From NCBI GenBank assembly GCA_018105865.1, contig CM030842.1, positions 15,393,867 through 15,457,866 of the forward strand: DNA of 64,000 nt, given 5' to 3'. Source of the stretch: Metaphire vulgaris. Its lineage: Eukaryota; Annelida; Clitellata; Crassiclitellata; Megascolecidae. Positions 61,800-64,000 of the stretch are shown here, piece by piece. Made by a program: the position numbers and the translations under genes. Numbering within the stretch: the stretch's first letter is position 1; every line of letters begins with the position of its first letter. The notes under the pieces are model-generated. The model worked only from the letters and a program-made list of their open reading frames with translations, did no database searches and was not told the origin of the DNA.

Positions 61800-64000
61800 T
61801 TTGGAGAAAAAATCACAGTTGTTTGCAAAGCTCCCTCCATTTCTTGCACACTGTTTGAAAATAATCAAACTGGACTGCCTCACAATCAATATTAATATTA
61901 CACTTATTTATACTAGGTATACCAGTACTTACGATATATACAGTGGATCCCACTTAATCGCATACCGCTTAATTGCATAACCCGCATAATCGCATAACAA
62001 CATAAAAACCCAAACCAGTGTTTTGTGCGTACAGTTAATCGTATAAGCAAGGCTTGCACGACACCAATGCAATTAAGCTGGTTTCACTGCAATAGGAATA
62101 TCAAAACTCACCATTGCCAATAATGTTAGCCCACAGCTCCATTGGAATTTTATTGGAAACTTGACCGTTATAATTATCAGACACCTGTAGATAATGGACC
62201 ATTATAGCAATTGGGCCAAACAGAAACTGTAATTTAAGATTGCATTTCACCTTTCTCCCATTTACCACCTTCTGCTAAATTTCTTCTCTTATTCCACCAG
62301 CAATGGCAAATGACAGAACCACTGGTCTAATTTGCAATGAATCACTGTAAATGGAACCTACTACAGAATGGATAGAGATCATCACCAGATAACGACCATT
62401 CAAAGCAACAGTTGGGCCTTCCGGCCATTTAACACAGCACTTAGCCGAGCTGTAATTGCCACAAATCAAAGTCCTGATCTGCACGAGCTAAAACAAACAA
62501 CCTACCGTTACGCCGAATTACGATAGTGCCGGTACATCCAGTCGAAAGCAAAGTAAACACTCGTAAAATACGACTGGCTAGCCAGAGAAGCAGTTAAGCC
62601 CGAAGACGTCCATAAAATTACTGCAAATTGCCCATGAAACACTAAAGATAGTACTGTAATCGTAAAGAAATCTGTCATCACCCTAAAGTGCTCTCTGATA
62701 ACTGCCAAAAATCCTAAAATGGTTAGAGAGCGCTTCAGGTTTGTATCATTTAGTTTCTGTTCGACTGTAAATGCAGGGCTACCAACCGAGTACTTTTGTA
62801 CTACCGTTGTATTACTTTCCAAAGCGCTATATAAAGCCACGAGATTTTACTTTACTTTAGCGTTTAAAATTTAACCATGAGTCTGCAAGACTCCCTGGTT
62901 TAACATACCTTCATCTATCACGCGAACTGAATTCACGGCTATTTCTTTCGTTATTCTGCTTTGAAAACTGAACCGCGAACAAAAAATTAATTCCCCAAGA
63001 ACACAGATTCTTTGTAATAGGTTTTTATGACGGAACACGCACAAACTTTGAAACTAAGGGATCTTATAGTAAAAACCCTTGGCCACGTTATATCAGCGCG
63101 TATGCCGACCCAACTACAAACAACACAGTCTCCGCACGCCGAGTCCCTGACCCGAAGTGACGCATCCAGTTCCGACCATAACATACAAGTTTACACGGCG
63201 CCTAAACCACGCTATGGAGCGCCGAAATCATCATAAACTCGCACGTTCGTTTGAGACTAAGCTGAGTTGAGGAGGTCACGACTCACGAGTCCGCACTCCG
63301 CAGACAATCATTTCTAGCGTTGACCACAAGATGCAGCTCGACTTCTAACCAATGCTATAGGGAATCGATCGTATGACAATCGAAAGCTTCTACACTTAAT
63401 GACATGGCTTTAACTCCTAGTATTAAACAGTCTTGGCTTTAAAACTAAGATTGGATTTGGTGCGCATCGGATGACACCTATAGGCCTACATTACTACAGT
63501 GGCGCCATAGAAGTTATCGTTCGACTAATTGCACTCAATTTCAATCAACAGTAGCCGTTAGGTTATAACCTACAGTTGAGTTAAGCCAGGAGTCCTGGTT
63601 AAGCTTGCAAATTTTACATTTTAAATACCGGTAAGTGATCTATTTTTGAAGGGCAATAGTGCATAGAGCCATAGACCATAGCTGAAAGATGGAATTGGGC
63701 AAAGAATAGAGTGCAAGGACATAGAAACTTTAGAAATCAAACTTCTCTCCACAGAGGAATGGCCATCTTTAAGTGGACTGAGACACTCGCACATTCACAA
63801 ATTGACAAACAGTTGAACCCATTTGGCAATGAAAACTAACAAAGGTGCACCAGTTTTATTCTCAAGATAATTTTGGAATTTCTACATTGGGATGAGAGCA
63901 AATATTTTTCTACACTTTATTCCAAAACATAGAAAAAATTTATATACTTGAGACTCATTTCAGCAGATTAATTTATTACCTTTTTATTTAATCAGCACCC
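61800..64000. other. Unassigned end of window
   Basis: An ACTTAATCGCATACCGCTTAAT-type repeat lies at about 61,950-62,100 and an ACTTTAC SINE-like fragment at 62,825-62,860. No exon can be supported beyond the candidate leader at 63.3 kb. Confidence 0.5.
63040..63340 (-). promoter_or_regulatory. CpG-richer island with a possible 5' leader-exon donor
   Basis: This stretch is richer in CG dinucleotides than its AT-rich surroundings. On the minus strand it holds GGACTC|GTGAGT (GT at 63286-63285), a consensus donor. It could be the promoter and untranslated first exon of the six-cysteine gene, which would put the start about 12 kb upstream of its signal-peptide exon. No TATA box or initiator is convincing. 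Confidence 0.2.

Overview
The window is eukaryotic genomic DNA from an animal. It is AT-rich and intron-rich, with no long open frames, many microsatellites and a very dense population of short non-autonomous DNA transposons. Coding exons with GT-AG borders, an SUEL-type galactose/rhamnose-binding lectin domain, frequent TAGGCCTA-type words and the transposon mix suggest a marine invertebrate, probably an echinoderm or related deuterostome. That is inference; nothing in the window names the species.

All the gene evidence is on the minus strand, so genes read from high to low coordinates. (1) A signal-peptide exon near 51.0 kb joins in phase to exons at 35.5, 34.0 and 33.2 kb. They give a 183-residue secreted protein with six cysteines in the mature part and no family I recognise. 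A possible alternative last exon at 31.8-31.9 kb would add a hydrophobic, GPI-signal-like tail. (2) A transmembrane exon at 20.7 kb joins in phase to a cytoplasmic-tail exon at 15.35-15.88 kb with YxN-type tyrosine motifs and an apparent one-base frameshift. Its ectodomain exons were not found with confidence. A weak candidate exon at 26.1 kb has exactly the phases needed to link set 1 to set 2, which would make them one single-pass receptor gene of about 36 kb. (3) A signal-peptide exon at 5.78-5.85 kb joins in phase 1 to an SUEL lectin exon at 3.84-4.12 kb. The rest of that gene is not visible and probably lies beyond the window start.

The remainder is introns and intergenic DNA full of mobile elements. 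About twenty hAT-like MITEs (CAGTGGCG-type ends) are present, many with clear 8-bp target duplications. A second family has CAGTGTTTATTCTAG-type ends, and two copies show 9-bp duplications, one nested inside another transposon. PIF/Harbinger-like elements have 3-bp duplications. There are also TTAA-ended palindromic MITEs, mariner-like palindromes, a Helitron 3' end, a 3.2-kb foldback element with a decayed transposase-like ORF (37.9-41.2 kb), tRNA-derived SINE-like repeats, and repeats whose 3' tails have become microsatellites. Several families with unrelated ends share one internal word, TGACRAGCAAAAAAGGTCATC-like, which the ordinary annotation does not explain.

Long stretches hold nothing I can assign: about 6.7-8.6, 11.9-12.9, 32-33.1, 36-37.9, 42.5-45.2, 49-50.4, 54.3-56, 56.4-57.3 and 61.8-64 kb.
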